From NCBI GenBank assembly GCA_036873755.1, contig JAVTVY010017460.1, forward strand, positions 1 to 64,000: 64,000 nucleotides of DNA, written 5' to 3'. The translations under genes were made by a program, and so were the position numbers. Under the pieces are notes generated by a model that did no database searches, had not been told where the DNA came from, and saw only the letters and a list, made by a program, of their open reading frames with translations. Source of the stretch: Hanleya hanleyi (lineage: Eukaryota > Mollusca > Polyplacophora > Lepidopleurida > Hanleyidae). This document shows positions 8,580 to 18,900 of this stretch, one piece after another. Every line of letters starts with the position of its first letter. Position 1 is the stretch's first letter.

Positions 8580-9245
8580 TAATTATGACAAAAATTCATA
8601 TTTAATGTCATATTTCTTGAATAGCTCATGCACATCCTCGAATCACATTGAACTTTGGTAGCAAGTGTCAAACTCATCCAATGGAAGCTGACAGCTTCAG
8701 CAATCTTTCCATGTAAATGTGTGCATGTATGTACATTATCATTGGCGGATTACTAAGACAAAACCCTCAAAATTTGAACAAAAATTAATATTTCATCTCC
8801 TAAACAGCACAGAGACATCCTCCAATCGTATGAAATATGTGTCGTAATGATTCAATGAAAGTTGACAAATTCCGAAAACTTTTTAGTACATTTTTGTCTA
8901 ACAAAATCTCATAATTCCGCCACACATTTATATTTCATCTCATAAATAGCAGAAGCACATCCTCCAATCATAAGAAACATGTGTACCAAGTTTCTAATCA
9001 TCCATTGACAGCACGTTCGTAAAGTTAGACAGCTGACAACTGCAGCAAACTGTCTATGTACACGTGTACACGTAGAGATCGAGACGTACAATTCTGCTAA
9101 ACAGAGAACGAGGTCATTTGCCGTAATTTGGAAAAATAAAATAAAATTTCGTCTCAAAAATAGCACAGGTACGTCATCTAATCCTCATCAGAAACTTGGC
9201 TACAATACTTTCAGTATCAAATTGTACATAGAATTTTAGTCACCA
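8580..9245. repeat. ~190-bp tandem repeat, about four diverged units
   Basis: Each unit contains AAATTTATATTTCATCTC-like sequence, AATAGCACAGNCACATCCTC, CCAATCAT and ACAACTTTC/TGTACA segments. Confidence 0.6.
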
Positions 9246-10395
9246 ATCATTTCTTAGAAAAATGGTACAGAATACCGTCAGCAAACTGTGCCTTCTGCTT
9301 GGAGGTGAAAGAAACCATAATCCATTGATGCCGTTTTGTACATGTACAAATCATATGGAATGACTTTTTCCTCTGGGGGGAAAAATTGAATTTACTACAA
9401 TTTACTATTTAACTGGGACAGAAGTAATTTTGGGGAAAGCAGGCAAAATGACAAGTCTCCTAAGCCATATTGTCTTACTGATTAAAACAGTATTTACATC
9501 TCAAGCCGATGCTCTAGGAAACCTAATCTGACAGCAGCAAGATCGGCAATTTCGGCAACTAATTGCCGAAAAGAACAACAAAAAAGATTTCCTGAAAAAG
9601 TGGGGTCCCCTGGCAGACCTCGATACTTACCTAATATATATACCGTACAAATATATTATATGATCACCTTATGATGTTATTCATGATCTTTTTTTTAAAT
9701 CAGTATTTGTATGCAAGGAAATTACCTAAAACACATTAAAATACCAAACTAAAACATTCCATAGTACAAATATTAAAAATTTTCAAATCAACAAACGGGC
9801 AATTCTTTATTCTGGCAACCGTTTTCCTCTCTGTCACGTGAGGATGTGGCGGAAAATGTAAAATCGTGACACCTAATGTGAGAATAAATGCCCAACATTT
9901 GGTTCGTCCAGGGTTTACACAAAAATACAATTGTAAACGTAACATTACTCGATCACGTCTACTGTGACTACACCAATGAAAAGAGTGTGCAGGCTGGCGT
10001 AATACCAACTAACCATGGACTTGTATCCTGTGCATTTGCATCCGTTCTTCATTGAAAGTCATCTCTTCCTCAGCCCACATATTTCTCAGAAAATCAGACA
10101 ACAATCGGAAATGGAAAAGAACGAATTGCTACACACAAGCAAGAACGAATTGAGAGGATATATGAAATTTACTATAAGAATTCTACTACATGGATAATTC
10201 TAATTATCTTCTCCTTCAACCCATAATCAGACATCCATTAAAGGTTCCCCGTTTATAGCCAATGACCAGATTACTGTGATTTGTTCAGTTTCGAACACCA
10301 TATTGTACAAATATGTAAAACGAGGACAACTGGCGCCGATTCGAAGCTCTTGGCACATATTTCAGTCGTTGGGTTACGCTCTACCAATGCCCATG

Positions 10396-10401
10396 GGTGA
10401 C
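10396..10401. other. Left target-site duplication of element B, GGTGAC
   Basis: GGTGAC lies directly before the terminal AGTAGTAGGG and is repeated exactly at 22038-22043 after CCCTACTACT. Confidence 0.85.
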
Positions 10402-11819
10402 AGTAGTAGGGAAAGGCTAAATGGAGTCAACTTGACCCCTGTTTGCACTCTAGTTTGTGGCGGATTTGTGGCAGGCAGGGGCGCCTGGGGCTTTTTGACC
10501 TCTAGTTTGTGGAGAGCAGGGGAGCCATGGGGCGTCAGGGGGCACCACCAGCTCAAGGTCACGTGGAGGTCAAAAGTAGTTCCGGCAACCTTTGTATTCC
10601 GCCCCGCACAGAAAGTAGTCCCATGTCAACCAAGTGACTTCCAATGTTAATGTATACGGGGAATGCCTAAAAAGAGTATGGAAATAGACGTTTTGTGACC
10701 GGGGTGGGTCCCTAACGGACCGAATGGGTCGAGTGAGGTATCAAAGTGAAGCGCTCCTCGAGGGCCATTCAGTCATGGGTGGGTGCATGTAAAATTGGGA
10801 ATTTTTCTCGAAAATATAAAAAGCGAAACACGGACTTTACCCCTAAAATAGGGGATAATCCCTATCAACTCTAGCCAAAAGGGCTAATATCGGTCCCTGG
10901 GCTTATCGGGGTCTGCCTATCAAGTCAATGGGGTGGGTGCATGTAAAATTAGGATTTTTTTCCGAAACTATAAAAAGCGAAACACGGACTTTACCCCTAA
11001 AATTGGGGAAAACCCCTATTACCTCTAGACAAAAGGGCTAATATCGGTCCCCGGGCTTATCGGGGCGTGCCTATCAAGTCAATGGGGTGGGTGCATGTAA
11101 AATTAAGATTTGTCCCCGAAACTATAAAAAGCAGAACACGGACTTTACCCCTAAAATTGGGGAAAACCCCTATCACAATTAGCCAAAAGGGCTAATATCG
11201 GTCCCCGGGCTTATCGGGGCGTGCCTATCAAGTCAATGGGGTGGGTGCATGTAAAATTGGGAATTTTTCCCGAAACTATAAAAAGCGAAACACGGACTTT
11301 ACCCCTAAAATTGGGGAAAACCCTTATCAGCTCGTCGGTACTCGGGCTTATCGGGACCTGCCTATCAAGTTAATGGGGTGGGTGTATGTGAAATTAGGAT
11401 TTTTTCCCGAAATTATAAAAAGCGGAATACGGACTTTACCACTAAAATAGGGGAAAACGCCTATCAACCCTAGCCAAAAGAGCTCATATCGGTCCGCGGG
11501 CTTATTGGGACCTGCCTATCAAGTCAATAGGGTGGGTGTATGTAACATTTTTCCTGAAAAACAGCGGAATACAGACTTTACCCCTAAAATAGGGGAAAAC
11601 CCCTATCAACTCTAGCCAAAGGGGCTAATATCGGTCACCGGGCTTATCGGGGCCTGCCTATCAAGTCAATGGGGTGGGTGTTTGTAAAAATTTTCCTGAA
11701 AAAATACGGAACACGGACTTTATCCTAAATTACGGGAAAATGCCTATATTGGGTATGGGGGGGGGGGGGATATAGGACCATCCCGGGAAACCTACTTCTC
11801 GACATTTGCGGTATAGGTT
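10402..11819 (+). repeat. Left terminal inverted repeat of B with seven satellite units
   Basis: About 370 bases of unique terminal sequence are followed by about seven units of ~154 bases starting GGGGTGGGTGCATGTAAAAT (near 10774, 10930, 11085, 11240, 11374, 11528, 11671). Each unit has CACGGACTTTACCCCTAAAA, AAAAGGGCTAATATCGGTCC and CGGGCTTATCGGGGC. The repeat ends near CGGTATAGGTT at 11819. Confidence 0.85.
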
Positions 11820-11978
11820 ATTTATTAGAATTTCCAGGTTGTTTGGTTACGCATTGCATTGCATTTTCACATTGCTTATTTCAATATTTAAAGTTAGTAC
11901 ACAATTGATTTGAAAATTGTTGAGTTTATTTTCGAAATAAATCGCGATATGATATGGTAATAATTGTTTTCCCCACAG

Positions 11979-12943
11979 GAGATCAGAGAGCCTACAAAGA
12001 AGATGAGCAAGACAGTTTGTGATGCCCGGAAGAATGAGCCAAACAACATCCTCGAGAAGTTAAAAAAGCAGCGACAAGGAAACCTTCCAGTGGCACCTGT
12101 TTATGACGAGTCAGATGATGTAAGTATAAATTCAACTATCATGACTATTCAGCTAAATCCCTAGGCTATTATCAAATAATTAATTATTTTGACCATTGAG
12201 AAGATTTCTCATTAATTGTCTCATCTATATTTACTGGTAAGATTTTAAATTTGTTTTTCTGCAAGTTTGCTAACCATTAAAATGCATATTAAATGACACT
12301 GACTTTTAATGGGTAACAAGCGATCACTTGTAAATAATCATTTAATGTAATTAATCTTAGTAAATAATAATTCAATGAGATTTGATCCTTTGTCAACATG
12401 ATTCTGCAATTTATGACTATTAACATTCTGACTGAATATTATCAATCCAATTGTCAGTACACATTTTGTATCTTTTATTTCATCCGAGAAAGATGACCAT
12501 GGACCTAATGAGTGCATTGTTCATGAGGAATGAAATGGCCTCCCATACTTTGACAGGGATGAAACCCAATGTGACAAGAGAGGTAGAGGCTAAGCCTGCA
12601 ATTGACCAAGAAAATATCAAGCCATCCAAGGTAAAAACTTTTCTTCATAAATATTCCAAACATCTGATAACTAATCCCAAGTTCAATGACCATGTTTTTG
12701 ATAGCTTATAGTTTGAAATGTTGTGATTGAATATATTGAAATTCAGTGGCTAACTGCAAATTATTTCATTCTCTTACAGGCTACTGCCTGAAGAAATTCC
12801 CAAGTTCCGTGAAAGTCATTCGGGAAGCAATGAAGTCGAAACTCAATGGCGAGCAGAAATTGTACGGAAAACTGATGGAGAGATTATGATGCCCTCATAT
12901 GTTCCTGTGTTTATATCTCAAAAGTGCACATGTACATAATAAA
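11979..12943 (+). pseudogene. Relic of a spliced BEN-domain gene inside element B
   Basis: Three exon-like blocks are visible. Block 1 (11979-12119) follows TTTTCCCCACAG, ends before GTAAGT and encodes 47 residues with an EKLKKQRQGN segment. Block 2 (about 12490-12630) ends before GTAAAA and encodes MSALFMRNEMASHTLTGMKP. Block 3 (12780-12889) follows CATTCTCTTACAG and encodes YCLKKFPSSVKVIREAMKSK, then a TGA. AATAAA lies at 12938-12943. Blocks 2 and 3 match my picture of a BEN domain (helix, ASHTLTG turn, AKPA.D, C-terminal helices). Block 3 joins block 2 only after a one-base shift near 12610-12620, so the gene is broken. Upstream exons are missing; the left inverted repeat begins instead. 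Confidence 0.5.
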
Positions 12944-13189
12944 GAAATATTTATTATATGTATTTGTTTGTTCTTCTTTCTATGCATTAGTTATTTACCA
13001 GATTATCTTTAACACAGCTGTGCTACATCCAAAACAAGCAATGTTTATGCTAATACATTTTCTGATGTATTTACTATTTTACAGCACAGGGGCATTTTGT
13101 ATTTCATGGAGTTACTATAAAAGATGACCTATATCACTCATCCAAATATTCCTATAGAAACTTTATATCCTGAAGATTTCTAAGAATCC

Positions 13190-13445
13190 ATTCCATAACT
13201 AAATTTTATAGGATCCTATTAAAAAATCCTATAAGATTTTTATCCTATTAAAAAATCCTATAGGATTTCAATCTTATAGGATTTTAATCTTATAGGATCC
13301 TGATTTCTAGGATCCTATTAAAAAATCCTATAGGATTTCAACCTTATAGGATTTCAATCTTATAGGATTTTAATCTTATAGGATCCTATTAAAAAATCTT
13401 ATAGGATTTTGGGCCAAAATCTTATAGGATCCTATACGATTTTAT
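13190..13445. repeat. ATAGGAT palindromic repeat cluster
   Basis: A run of CTTATAGGATTTTAATCTTATAGG and CCTATTAAAAAATCCTATAG-type units ends exactly where the zinc-finger pseudogene begins. A second cluster lies at 42755-42915. Confidence 0.75.
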
Positions 13446-13449
13446 CTTA

Positions 13450-14321
13450 TACATTCAGACGATGGGGGTGGTCGGTCAGCTTGGTAACGAAAAACGTAAC
13501 ATTGGTCACCCTCTCTACGACCCATTGTGTTGGGGCGTTGTTGTTGGGCCCATTCCAAGGGATCCACGGTGTCCAGTTTCTCCAGCGTTAATGATGGTAA
13601 ACGGTTGGTCAAATACCCGGATGCTACTGCTCGGGTAAAAATATCGGGCTTGGTCTGTGGCCTTATGCTGTAGCACATAACCAAACGCCAGATTCAACGT
13701 GAAGGCCATAATTTGATCGTTGAAGATGGCTTCCACGTAGCTGCGTAGACGGGCGAGATCAGTCAGTCGGAAATTGTAGATATCTTGAATAGGGCGATGA
13801 CGGTAGAAACAGTGACGGATCATGGGCCATTGGCACCGATAGATGTCACTCATTGGATGGCCTTCGTGTAACAGATCGCTAGGAACATTTATGGGTTCGT
13901 CCATGAAGTGTACTTTGCCCTCCACGTCGTACAAAATCTGGCCCAAAGTCTTGTCGGAATTTGACTCTTGAATTAAGGCGACATCATGATCGGCCCTCCT
14001 GCGATGGGTGGGAGTTCCCCGTCTCGATATTGGTGCTTCTGGGCTCTTCTACCTGCAAGCGTGGCTGCGGAACAGGGTGTCGTGTGCGTTGATGTCGCAG
14101 CAACTGACTGGTCACTTTGAAAAGTCGACCACATTCTTCGCATGGACGCTTGGGTACTTCATGGCGTGCACGTGTGTGGCGCTGTAAATGATCCGGGGCT
14201 GAAACGACAGTATACCTATCGTACAGCTATACCGGGCGGTTCCTCCGTGCTTGGTAGCCTCATGGCGGCGCAAGTCGTGCAGACGACTGAATGATTTCGA
14301 GCACGTAGTACAAGTGAACAT
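13450..14321 (-). pseudogene. Zinc-finger/polymerase-N-like gene, copy a of element B, broken
   Basis: The ATG at 14321 opens MFTCTTCSKSFSRLHDLRRH. The second finger has lost a cysteine (CTIG instead of CTIC) and a one-base deletion near 14195 shifts the frame. The downstream domain (SDIYRCQWPMIRHCFYRHRP, DIYNFRLTDL, LNLAFGYVLQH, EWAQQQRPN) is readable only in pieces between 13946 and 13450, with another frame change near 13590. Same family as the genes in A, but a separate subfamily (SRLHDL fingers, VLQHKATDQARYF). Confidence 0.75.
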
Positions 14322-14367
14322 CTTGGTGGTTGACAGAGTGTCTGATGAAACGGCCAGGCCGCTTCCC

Positions 14368-14401
14368 TTTTATAGCACGCTAGCTGGTGATCTATTTTTA
14401 G
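14368..14401 (-). promoter_or_regulatory. Core promoter of copy a
   Basis: TATAAAA (minus strand, 14368-14374) and CTAAAAATAG (14392-14401) are in the same arrangement as in element A. Confidence 0.5.
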
Positions 14402-14429
14402 CACGCTCAGTTCAACTATCCCCATGGTG

Positions 14430-14582
14430 ACCTCCGTGATATCTTCGGTCACCTCCGTGCCTCTTCGGTCACCTCCGTAACTACCTGGCTGTTCCCGTGT
14501 AAACCCGGATGGATCTCGGTGTCTCTTCGGTGACCTCTGTGACATCTTCGGTCATTTCCGTGTCTCTTCGGTCACCTCCGTA
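14430..14582. repeat. ~21-bp minisatellite, GGTCACCGAAGA type, block 1
   Basis: Units of CGGAGGTCACCGAAGATGTC and variants read on the minus strand. Related blocks lie at 15600-15760, 16535-16690 and 17715-17870, each just upstream of a zinc-finger gene copy. Confidence 0.75.
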
Positions 14583-14585
14583 CCA

Positions 14586-15530
14586 TCAACGATCAGCATG
14601 TAGATATGTAGAGTAGGTACGGCATGTTATGGTATTCATCAGTGCATGAGTGACACATTCAGACGATGGGGGTGGTCGTTCAGCTTGGTAACGAAAAACG
14701 TAACATTGGTCACCCTCTCTACGACCCATTGTGTGTTGGGGCGTTGTTGTTGGGCTCATTCCAAGGGATCCACGGTGTCCAGTTTCTCCAGCGTTAATGA
14801 TGGTAAACGGTTGGTCAAATACCCGGATGTTACTGCTCGGGTAAAAATATCGGGCTTGGTCTGTGGCCTTATGCTGTAGCACATAACCAAACGCCAGATT
14901 CAACTTGAAGGCCGTAGTTTGATCGTTGAAGATGGCTTCCACGTAGCTGCGTAGACGGGCGAGATCGGTCAGTCGGAAATTGTAGATATCTTGAATAGGG
15001 CGATGACGGTAGAAACAGAGATGGATCATGGGCCATTGGCGCCGATAGATGTCACTCATTGGATGGTCTTCATGTAACAGCTCGCTAGGAACATTTATGG
15101 GTTCGTCCATGAAGTGTACTTTGCCCTCCACGTCGTACAAAATCTGGCCCAAGGTCTTGTCGAAATTTGACTCTTGAATTAAGGCGACATCATGATCGGC
15201 CCTCGTGCGATGGGTGGGAGTTCCCCCAGTCTCGATATTGGTGCTTCTGGGCTCTTCTACCTGCAAGCGTGGCTGCGGAAGAGGGTGTCGTGTGCGTTGT
15301 TGTCGCAGCAACTGACTGGTCAGTTTGAAAAGTTGACCACATTCTTCGCCTGGACGCTTGGGTACTTCATGGCGTGCACGTGTGTGGCGCTGTAAATGAT
15401 CCGGGGACTGAAACGACAGTGTACATATCGTACAGCTATACCGGGCGGTTCCTCCGTGCTTGGTAGCCTAATGGCGGCGCAAGTCGTGCAGACGACTGAA
15501 TGATTTCGAGCACGTAGTACAAGTGAACAT
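14586..15530 (-). pseudogene. Zinc-finger/polymerase-N-like gene, copy b of element B, broken
   Basis: The ATG is at 15530. A TAG replaces the expected GAG after the first finger (15468-15470). The rest is open from about 15460 to near 14790, covering fingers 2 and 3, a basic linker (RHPLPQPRLQVEEP) and the SDIYRRQWPMI / DIYNFRLTDLARLRSYVEAIF / LNLAFGYVLQHKATD domain. A frame change near 14780 replaces the EKLDTVDPLEWAQQQRPN end. It pairs with copy c across the palindrome. Confidence 0.75.
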
Positions 15531-15576
15531 CTTGGTGGTTGACAGAGTGTCTGATGAAGCGGCCAGGCCGCTTCCC

Positions 15577-15583
15577 TTTTATA
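15577..15583 (-). promoter_or_regulatory. TATA box of copy b
   Basis: TATAAAA on the minus strand, 47 bases before the ATG. The MEF2-like motif seen in other copies is replaced here by minisatellite. Confidence 0.5.
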
Positions 15584-15599
15584 GCACGCTAGCTGGTAT

Positions 15600-15760
15600 C
15601 ACGTTCGGGCACATCCGTGTCTCTTCGGTGATCTCCGTGACATCTTCGGTGACCTGCGTGTCTCTTCGGGCACCTCCGTGACATCTTCGGTGACCTCCGT
15701 GACATATTCGGGCATCTCCGTGTCTCTTCGGCCACCTCCATGTCTTTTCGGGAAGTGACC
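15600..15760. repeat. ~21-bp minisatellite, block 2
   Basis: Same family as 14430-14582. All three minus-strand frames stay open through it because of the repeat composition. Confidence 0.75.
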
Positions 15761-15879
15761 GAAGGGACTCGGAAGTGAACGACATGGTGGGAAAAACCCC
15801 ACAGACAGGATAGTACATGTTCTATCATGTTCTCACTCCGTCACCGAAAAGACACGGACTGAAGATGGCGGACCTCGCC

Positions 15880-16430
15880 CGGTGGTGTTGGTCGTGGTGG
15901 CGGGAGCTCCCGCGTGGCAGAGCTCTTGGAGCTCAAAGCGTGTGGAGCTTAGAGCTCGGAAGTGACATTTGCATATGACCTGTGTGAGGTCACTTCCGCT
16001 TCCGTTCACGTGACCGAAACGGACCTTTGACCCCGGCGCGCAATTCTGGTGTTCTCAGAGCTCGGAAATGACGTCATCGCAGGCATGCGCGTGTACCTGT
16101 ACTGCACCCATACCCTGGTGTTCAGAGCTCGGAAGTGACATTTGCATATGACCTCTATGAGGTCACTTCCGCTTCCGTTCACGTGACCGGAACTGACGTT
16201 TGATCGCCTGCGATAACGTCATTTCCGAGCTCTGAGAGCACCAGAATTGCGCGCCGGGGTCAAAGGTCAGTTTCGGTCACATGAACGGAAGCGGAAGTGA
16301 CCTCACAGAGGTCATATGCAAATGTCACTTCCGAGCTCTGAGTTCCACACGCTTTAAGCTCCAAGAGCTCTGCCATGCGGGAGCTCCCACCACCACCACC
16401 ATCACCACCACAGGGCGAGGTCCGCCATCT
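15880..16430. promoter_or_regulatory. Bidirectional control palindrome of element B
   Basis: The left half has octamer 15967-15974, ETS sites, TCACGTGA and GGACCTTTGACCC (16021-16033). The right half has GGGTCAAAGGTCA (16257-16269), CACATGAA, GGAAGCGGAAGTGA and ATGCAAAT (16316-16323). The halves mirror around about 16145. The interval 16087-16203 carries a third, minus-oriented copy of the same block. GAGCTC-rich arms lie outside the motifs. Confidence 0.6.
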
Positions 16431-16534
16431 TCAGTCCGTGTCTTTTCGGTGACGGAGTGAGAACATGATAGCACATGTACTGTCCTGTCTGTGGGGCTTT
16501 TCCCACAATGTTGTTCACTTCCGAGTTCCTTCGG

Positions 16535-16690
16535 TCACTTCCCGAAAAGGCACGGAGGTGGCCGAAGAGACACGGAGATGCCCGAAGATGTCACGGAGGT
16601 CACCGAAGATGTCACGGAGGTGCCCGAAGAGACACGGAGGTCACCGAAGATGTCACGGAGATCACCGAAGAGACACGGAGGTGCCCAAAC
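16535..16690. repeat. ~21-bp minisatellite, block 3
   Basis: Mirror of block 2, directly before the TATA box of copy c. Confidence 0.75.
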
Positions 16691-16709
16691 ATGGTACCAG
16701 CTAGCGTGC

Positions 16710-16717
16710 TATAAAAG
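16710..16717 (+). promoter_or_regulatory. TATA box of copy c
   Basis: TATAAAAG lies 46 bases before the ATG at 16763. Confidence 0.5.
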
Positions 16718-16762
16718 GGAAGCGGCCTGGCCGTTTCATGGGATACACTGCCAACCACCAAG

Positions 16763-17655
16763 ATGTTCACTTGTACTACGTGCTCGAAATCATTCACTCG
16801 TCTGCACGACTTCCGCCGCCATAAGGCTACCAAGCACGGAGGAACCGCCCGGTATAGCTGTACGATATGTACACTGTCGTTTCAGCGCCCGGATCATTTA
16901 CAGCGCCACACACGTGCACGCCATGAAATATCCAAGCATCCATCCGAAGAATGTGGTCGACTTCAAACTGACCAGTCAGTTGCTGCGACACCAATGCGCA
17001 CGACACCCTGTTCCGCAGCCACGCTTGCAGGTAGAAGAGCCCAGAGGCAGCAATATCGAGACAGGGGGAACTTCCACCCATCGCACGAGGGCCGATCATG
17101 ATGTCGCCTTATTTCAAGAGTCAAATTGCGACAAGTCCTTACGCCAGATTTTGTACGACGTGGAGGGCAAAGTACACTTCATGGACGAACCCATAAATGT
17201 TCCTAGCGATCTGTTACACGAAGACCATCCAATGAGTGACATCTATCGGCGCCAATGGCCCATGATCCGTCACTGTTTCTACCGTCAATCGCCCTATTCA
17301 AGATATCTACAAATTCCGACTGACCGATCTCGCCTGTCTACGCAGCTACGTGAAAACCATCTTCAACGATCAAACTACGGCCTTCAAGTTGAATCTGGCG
17401 TTTGGTTATGTGCTACAGCATAAGGCCACAGACCAAGCCCGATATTTTTACCCGAGCAGTAACATCCGGGTATTTGACCAACCGTTTACCATCATTGCGG
17501 AGATGGAGAAACTGGACACCGTGTATCCCTTGGAATGGGCCCAGCAACAACGCCCCAACACACAATGGGTCGTACAGAGGGTGACCAATGTTACGTTTTT
17601 CGTTACCAAGCTGACCGACCACCCCCATCGGCTGAATGTGTCACTCATGCACTGA
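16763..17655 (+). pseudogene. Zinc-finger/polymerase-N-like gene, copy c of element B, broken
   Basis: The ATG at 16763 opens MFTCTTCSKSFTRLHDFRRH; fingers 1 and 2 are intact. A short deletion in the third finger (near 16965) shifts the frame, and a second shift lies near 17286 (RQSPYSRY instead of RHRPIQDIYNF). The end is open again from about 17350 to the stop at 17655 and carries LNLAFGYVLQHKATDQARYF and EWAQQQRPNTQWVVQRVTNV. Copy c retains the C-terminal part that copy b has lost, and the reverse holds for the middle. Confidence 0.75.
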
Positions 17656-17714
17656 TGAATACCATAACATGCCGTACCTACTCCATATGTCTAACATGCT
17701 GATCGTTGATGGTA

Positions 17715-17870
17715 CGGAGGTGACCGAAGAGACACGGAGATGACAGAAGATGTCACGGAGGTCACCGAAGAGACACCGAGATCCATCCGGGTTTACGCGG
17801 GAACAGCCGGGTAGTTACGGAGGTGACCGAAGAGACACGGAGATGACCGAAGATATCACGGAGGTCACCA
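17715..17870. repeat. ~21-bp minisatellite, block 4
   Basis: Mirror of block 1. It includes an ATCCATCCGGGTTTACGCGG insertion also seen in block 1. Confidence 0.75.
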
Positions 17871-17893
17871 TGGGGATAGTTGAACTGAGTGTG

Positions 17894-17903
17894 CTAAAAA
17901 TAG
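17894..17903 (+). promoter_or_regulatory. MEF2-like motif of copy d, TATA box deleted
   Basis: CTAAAAATAG is followed by ATCACCAAG and then the ATG at 17913. The TATA box and leader present in the other copies are missing. Confidence 0.5.
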
Positions 17904-17912
17904 ATCACCAAG

Positions 17913-18462
17913 ATGTTCACTTGCACAACTTGCCAGAAGCAGTTTACTCGTCTGCACGACTGGCACTGCCCCAAGGCCTCCACCCACAACGATGCACGAT
18001 CTACTTGTATAACCTGCGCACGGTCATTTAATCGGAAGGATCATTTACTGCGCCACGAACGCTCATTCCACGAGGGCGAGACGGAACAATGTAAGGATTG
18101 TGGTCAACTCTTCAAATGACGCAGTCAGTTGGTGCGACACCAACGTTTGATCCATGCCCCGTTTCTACGGTTTGGGCGACAACTTTCCACTGAAGACTCT
18201 GGCGTTTGGTTATGTGCTACAGCATAAGGAGACAGTCCAATTCCGATACTTTTACCCGAGCAGGAACATCCAGGTATTTGACCAACCATTTACCATCATT
18301 AAACGGGTCTCGCTAGAGACGATGCTGGAGAAACTGGACACCGTGGATCCCTTGGAATGGGCCCAACACCAAGTGGACAGTGGAGAGGGTGACCAATGTT
18401 ACGTTTTTCCTTACCAAGCTGACCGACCCCCTCGGCTGAATGCGTCACCAGTGGACTGTTGA
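17913..18462 (+). pseudogene. Zinc-finger gene, copy d of element B, internally deleted
   Basis: The ATG at 17913 opens MFTCTTCQKQFTRLHDWHCP. The first finger is disrupted in its histidine half; fingers 2 (CITCARSFNRKDHLLRHERS) and 3 follow. A TGA (18117-18119) interrupts finger 3. A large deletion near 18190 joins the linker directly to AFGYVLQHKETVQFRYFYPS; a last frame change near 18375 breaks the end. Fingers match the gene at 1-376 of A, while the 3' half matches copies a to c, so this copy is also a mosaic. Confidence 0.7.
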
Positions 18463-18612
18463 ATACCATAACATGCCGTACATACTCTATATGTCTACAT
18501 GCTGATCGTTGACTTGAGCTCAGTAAACACTTGTACCTAATGTGACGGTGCGTTGAATAATAAAACATGGTATTTGATATTTCAATTTGTTTTGCTGTGA
18601 ACATGCTAAACA

Positions 18613-18665
18613 TACCCAGGGCGGCTCCACCAGCCTGGGTATGATGTAACATTGGGAATAATAAA
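18613..18665 (+). terminator. Conserved hairpin plus AATAAA in element B
   Basis: The TACCCAGG/CCTGGGTA stem (18613-18641) around GCGGCTCCACCAG is followed by ATGATGTAACATTGGG and AATAAA at 18660-18665. Compared with 4199-4251, the middle of the stem differs on both sides and still pairs. Confidence 0.5.
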
Positions 18666-18779
18666 CTATATAAACATTGCTGAACTTGTTGTTATTCAAG
18701 ACAACCGCTATCCGATTGTATAATGCAGCGGAGCTCCGAGCTGCAGAGTTCCGACCCACGTGAGCTATCACCACCACCG

Positions 18780-18900
18780 GGCGTTGAAGCCCGGTTGTGG
18801 TGATGGTGGTGTGTGGTTGTGTGTGGTGGTGGTGTTGGTGGTGGTGTGTGGTGTGTCGTGGTAGTGTGTGTGTGTGTGTATGTGGTGATATTGATTGGTG
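18780..18900. repeat. GGTGGT/GTGTGT microsatellite
   Basis: Low-complexity GT- and GGT-rich run. Confidence 0.8.

Larger units (their letters stand above)
7033..10395. other. DNA between elements A and B, no supported gene
   Basis: No convincing coding exon is visible. The stretch holds GGGACTGGGAGTCCCA-type palindromic repeats (about 7130-7265), a ~31-bp tandem repeat (about 8210-8435) and a ~190-bp tandem repeat (about 8580-9245); the rest looks unique and AT-rich. Confidence 0.6.

Noticed and set aside
10770..11740. Regular ~154-bp repeats that could suggest a CRISPR array
   Set aside because: The whole unit is repeated without unique spacers, in a spliced eukaryotic genome; it is a satellite in a transposon end.
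15579..15828. Three overlapping open frames with RRSPK/RHGGHRR-type repeats, also at 16465-16714
   Set aside because: All three frames are open because the 21-bp minisatellite lacks stop codons; they are translations of a repeat.
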